Source: Komagataeibacter sp. FNDCF1
GTDB lineage: Bacteria > Pseudomonadota > Alphaproteobacteria > Acetobacterales > Acetobacteraceae
Direction of reading: 5' to 3'
Assembly (NCBI RefSeq): GCF_021295335.1
Contig: NZ_JAIWOT010000001.1
Span: 1,955,001 to 2,019,000, forward strand
DNA length: 64,000 nt
Shown: positions 61,881 through 64,000 of the stretch, piece by piece
Position numbering within the stretch: the stretch's first letter is position 1
Layout: every line of letters starts with the position of its first letter
Notes under the pieces: model-generated
The model's database searches: none
Told to the model about the DNA's origin: nothing
The model's input: the letters and a program-made list of their open reading frames with translations, nothing else
Made by a program: the position numbers and the translations under genes

Positions 61881-63113
61881 ATGCAAACCGTTTCTGACCG
61901 ACCTGTCATATTACAGGCGCTCCCCGCGCTCGAATCCGGCGGGATAGAACATGGCACGCTGGAAATGGCGCAGGCCATTGTCCAGGCTGGTGGCACGGCC
62001 ATCGTGGCCAGCGCGGGCGGGCGCCTTGTCCCGCGCCTGAAATATATCGGCGCCATTCCGGTCGAAATGGAGCTTGGGGCCAAGAACCCCATTTCCATCA
62101 TGCGCAATGCCGGACGGCTGCGCCAGGTCATGCAGCATTATGGCGTGAATCTTGTTCACGCCCGCTCCCGCGCACCTGCATGGGCGGCCCATTACGCATG
62201 TCGGCGGCTGGGGGTACCCATGGTCACCACGTGGCATGGCGTGCATGACGCCAGCCTGCCGGGCAAGAAGCGCTACAACAGCGTGCTGGCATCTGGTGCG
62301 CGCGTCATCGCCGTAAGCCGCTACATCGCCACCCGCCTGCATGATGAGTACAAGGTGGACAGCGACCGCCTGCGCCTGATCCCGCGCGGGGCGGACATGG
62401 TGCGTTTCGACCCCCGTGGCGTACGCGGCAACCGGGTCCAGAAACTGATCGGGCTGTGGAACGTACCCGATGGCGCCACCGTCATCATGCTGCCCGCGCG
62501 CGTGACCCCGTGGAAAGGCCACGCCCTGCTGGTCGAAGCGCTGTGCCACCTGCACCAGAGCGGTGGACTGGGCGGGGACTGGGTGTGCCTCTTCGTAGGG
62601 GAAACGAACGAGAAGGAGGGCCGGCGACTTGTAGCGCAGGCACAGAAGGGCGGGATCGCCTCCCGGCTGCGCTTTGCCGGCCACTGTGCGGACATGCCCG
62701 CCGCGATGATGCTGGCGGACATGATTGTCGTGCCATCCCGCCGGCCCGAACCCTTCGGGCGTGTGGTGGTGGAAGCCCAGGCCATGGGCTGCCCCGTTAT
62801 CGTATCGGGCCATGGCGCGGCGCTGGAAACGGTGGAAACCGGAGTGACCGGCTTTTCCTACCCCCCCGAGGATGTCAGGGCGCTGGCCGCCTGCATCCAG
62901 CATGTGGCCGGGATGGACATTACGGAGCGCGAGACACTGGCATGGCGCGCACGTGAAAACGTGCGTACGCATTATTCCACCCAGGCCATGCAGTACGCGA
63001 CACTTGCCGTATATGACGAACTGCTGGGCACCCAGCTTGCAAATACCTTCTACCACAACATGGTGGCCGGGCAGCCATGGGGCGATGACGTAACCCTGCC
63101 CGAAGCGGGATGA
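61881..63113 (+). CDS. Glycosyltransferase family 4 protein
   Basis: This 410-residue GT-B enzyme transfers sugar from a nucleotide sugar with retention. The N-terminal half has LPALESGGIEHGTLEMAQA (GGxE loop) and HARSRAPAWAA. The C-terminal half has PARVTPWKGHALLVEAL and VVPSRRPEPFGRVVVEAQAM with the conserved glutamates. The acceptor is unknown, though lipopolysaccharide core or exopolysaccharide is likely given the GT9 neighbour. ATG 61881 follows AAGGAA at 61871; a GTG one codon earlier is also in frame. Confidence 0.9.
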   Translation: MQTVSDRPVILQALPALESGGIEHGTLEMAQAIVQAGGTAIVASAGGRLVPRLKYIGAIPVEMELGAKNPISIMRNAGRLRQVMQHYGVNLVHARSRAPAWAAHYACRRLGVPMVTTWHGVHDASLPGKKRYNSVLASGARVIAVSRYIATRLHDEYKVDSDRLRLIPRGADMVRFDPRGVRGNRVQKLIGLWNVPDGATVIMLPARVTPWKGHALLVEALCHLHQSGGLGGDWVCLFVGETNEKEGRRLVAQAQKGGIASRLRFAGHCADMPAAMMLADMIVVPSRRPEPFGRVVVEAQAMGCPVIVSGHGAALETVETGVTGFSYPPEDVRALAACIQHVAGMDITERETLAWRARENVRTHYSTQAMQYATLAVYDELLGTQLANTFYHNMVAGQPWGDDVTLPEAG

Positions 63114-63348
63114 CAGGCGGGGTGGTTCCATTATGCCATGTCCGGGACCATGCCGCCTTGATCTGCCTCATCAGCTGCGCGGAAACCCCGGACGAGCATC
63201 CTGCATTAAGCATGTGCCTTATACGGCGGGTGGTTTTACAATCGACAATACGACTGTAATTCTTCACCCATTGCGCATTCCTCCTTCTGGCGGACGGGCA
63301 TAGCCCGTGGCCCGCCGTTGCAACGCGAACACTTCGGGACCACACCAC

Positions 63349-64000
63349 ATGAACCAGATTTCCCCCGTCCAGGCAGACACCGCACCCCGGGCGCCCCAGC
63401 CCGACCTGCGCCGGGTCGATTGCGACCCGGATTTCTGGTACCCCGTGGCGTGGTCGGCCGACCTTAAAAAAGACAAAACGCTGGCGGTCAGCTACGCGGG
63501 CACGCCCATCGTGCTGGTCCGCCCGGCCGAAGGCAGCGTGTTCGCGCTGTACGACCGCTGCCCCCACCGCCAGGTTCCGCTGAGCAAGGGCACCGTAAAC
63601 GGCCAGACCGTACGCTGCTGCTACCATGGCTGGGCATTCGGCCGCTCGGGCCGCTGCATCGACGTGCCCTATCTGGGCAAGGGCAAGCTGCCCAACGGCG
63701 TGCGTACCTTTCCGGTGCGCGAAGCAGGCGGGCTGATCTTCATCTTTCCCGGCAACCCGGAAAAGGCCGATACCGTCCCCTTCCCCAAGCTGGCGCAGAC
63801 CGACAACCCCAAGTACAAGACCAAGCATTTCAGCCCGCGTGTGAACTGCCACTACACATTCATGCATGAAAACCTGATGGACATGAACCACCAGTTCCTG
63901 CACCGCCGCCAGATGGGGCAGATCAAGGCGCGCTTCCTGGGGCAGGACAGGGGCGAGAACTTCATTGAGGCACGGTACAGCTTCATGCGCTGCGCGGGGC
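63349..64000 (+). CDS. Rieske non-heme iron oxygenase, N-terminal part (truncated by window edge)
   Basis: The frame starts with ATG at 63349 and is open to the window end, giving 217 residues. A Rieske iron-sulphur domain lies at about 25-135, with CPHR and CCYHGWAFG as cluster ligands. The start of the catalytic domain shows the mononuclear iron pattern ENLMDMNHQFLHRR (Asp-x2-His-x4-His type). This resembles alpha subunits of vanillate demethylase or related ring-hydroxylating oxygenases. The substrate cannot be told from the partial sequence. The 235-base region before it, after the GT4 gene, should hold its promoter; I see no convincing boxes there. Confidence 0.85.
   Translation, partial: MNQISPVQADTAPRAPQPDLRRVDCDPDFWYPVAWSADLKKDKTLAVSYAGTPIVLVRPAEGSVFALYDRCPHRQVPLSKGTVNGQTVRCCYHGWAFGRSGRCIDVPYLGKGKLPNGVRTFPVREAGGLIFIFPGNPEKADTVPFPKLAQTDNPKYKTKHFSPRVNCHYTFMHENLMDMNHQFLHRRQMGQIKARFLGQDRGENFIEARYSFMRCAG

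Noticed and set aside
63235-63260. Promoter before the Rieske oxygenase (TTTACA and TGTAAT)
   Set aside because: The spacing is only 14 bases, too short for a standard promoter.
1-64000. CRISPR arrays, tRNA or rRNA genes, or prophage
   Set aside because: Reading through the sequence, I saw no regularly spaced repeats, no tRNA-like T-arm patterns in gaps and no phage structural genes. A tRNA or covariance-model scan was not possible.

Overview
The window is about 64 kb of GC-rich chromosome packed with housekeeping genes and very little intergenic space. Gene content and protein sequences fit an acetic acid bacterium (Acetobacteraceae, Alphaproteobacteria), most likely Komagataeibacter or a close relative. 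This assignment rests on recognised protein families, on an AT-rich palindromic repeat between convergent genes, and on an IS5-type insertion sequence. No 16S or marker search could be run. I found no tRNA, rRNA, CRISPR array or prophage.

Layout. 1-4869: the start of a leftward nitroreductase-like gene, then a rightward histidine operon (hisB, small membrane protein, hisH, a GNAT-HisA fusion frame, hisF, hisE) ending in a HIT-family gene. 4978-9847: an ABC exporter and comEC on the minus strand, with nth on the plus strand between them. 9976-15436: gltX, pyrB, a dihydroorotase-like gene lacking the HxH metal ligands, plsY and dprA. 15482-22565: topA, rnr, an S41 protease and a DUF1491 gene. 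22813-27208: an OmpA-like porin, cysK with a divergent Rrf2-type regulator, a lipoprotein and a secreted protein. 27362-29404: parE. 29614-41805: a long minus-strand run: recX, a CHAP lipoprotein, tatA, mtnB, mtnD, mtnC, ribF, ileS, lspA, a DUF3035 lipoprotein, mutL and a solitary nuoM.

42101-46637: argD, argF, a small protein, hslO and a secreted protein. 46681-51427: a DsbD/ScsB-type reductase (minus) and hrpB (plus). 51527-56939: a DegP-like protease gene split by a fresh insertion sequence, followed by a two-component system, a small secreted protein and a SIMPL-domain protein; this looks like an envelope-stress module that has lost its protease. 57155-61740 (minus): a TPR protein, a heptosyltransferase-like GT9 protein, thrS and infC. 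61881-64000: a GT4 glycosyltransferase and the start of a Rieske oxygenase.

The most interesting points are these. (1) The IS insertion in degP has perfect ends and a duplicated CTAG, and the transposase stop codon comes from the target site. (2) A family of about 90-bp palindromic repeats occurs at three convergent junctions. (3) The GNAT and HisA frames are fused. (4) The dihydroorotase-like protein beside PyrB lacks its metal-binding HxH. (5) nuoM stands alone, away from other complex I genes. (6) tatA is translationally coupled to methionine-salvage genes. Thirteen gene pairs overlap by exactly four bases, so translational coupling is common here.
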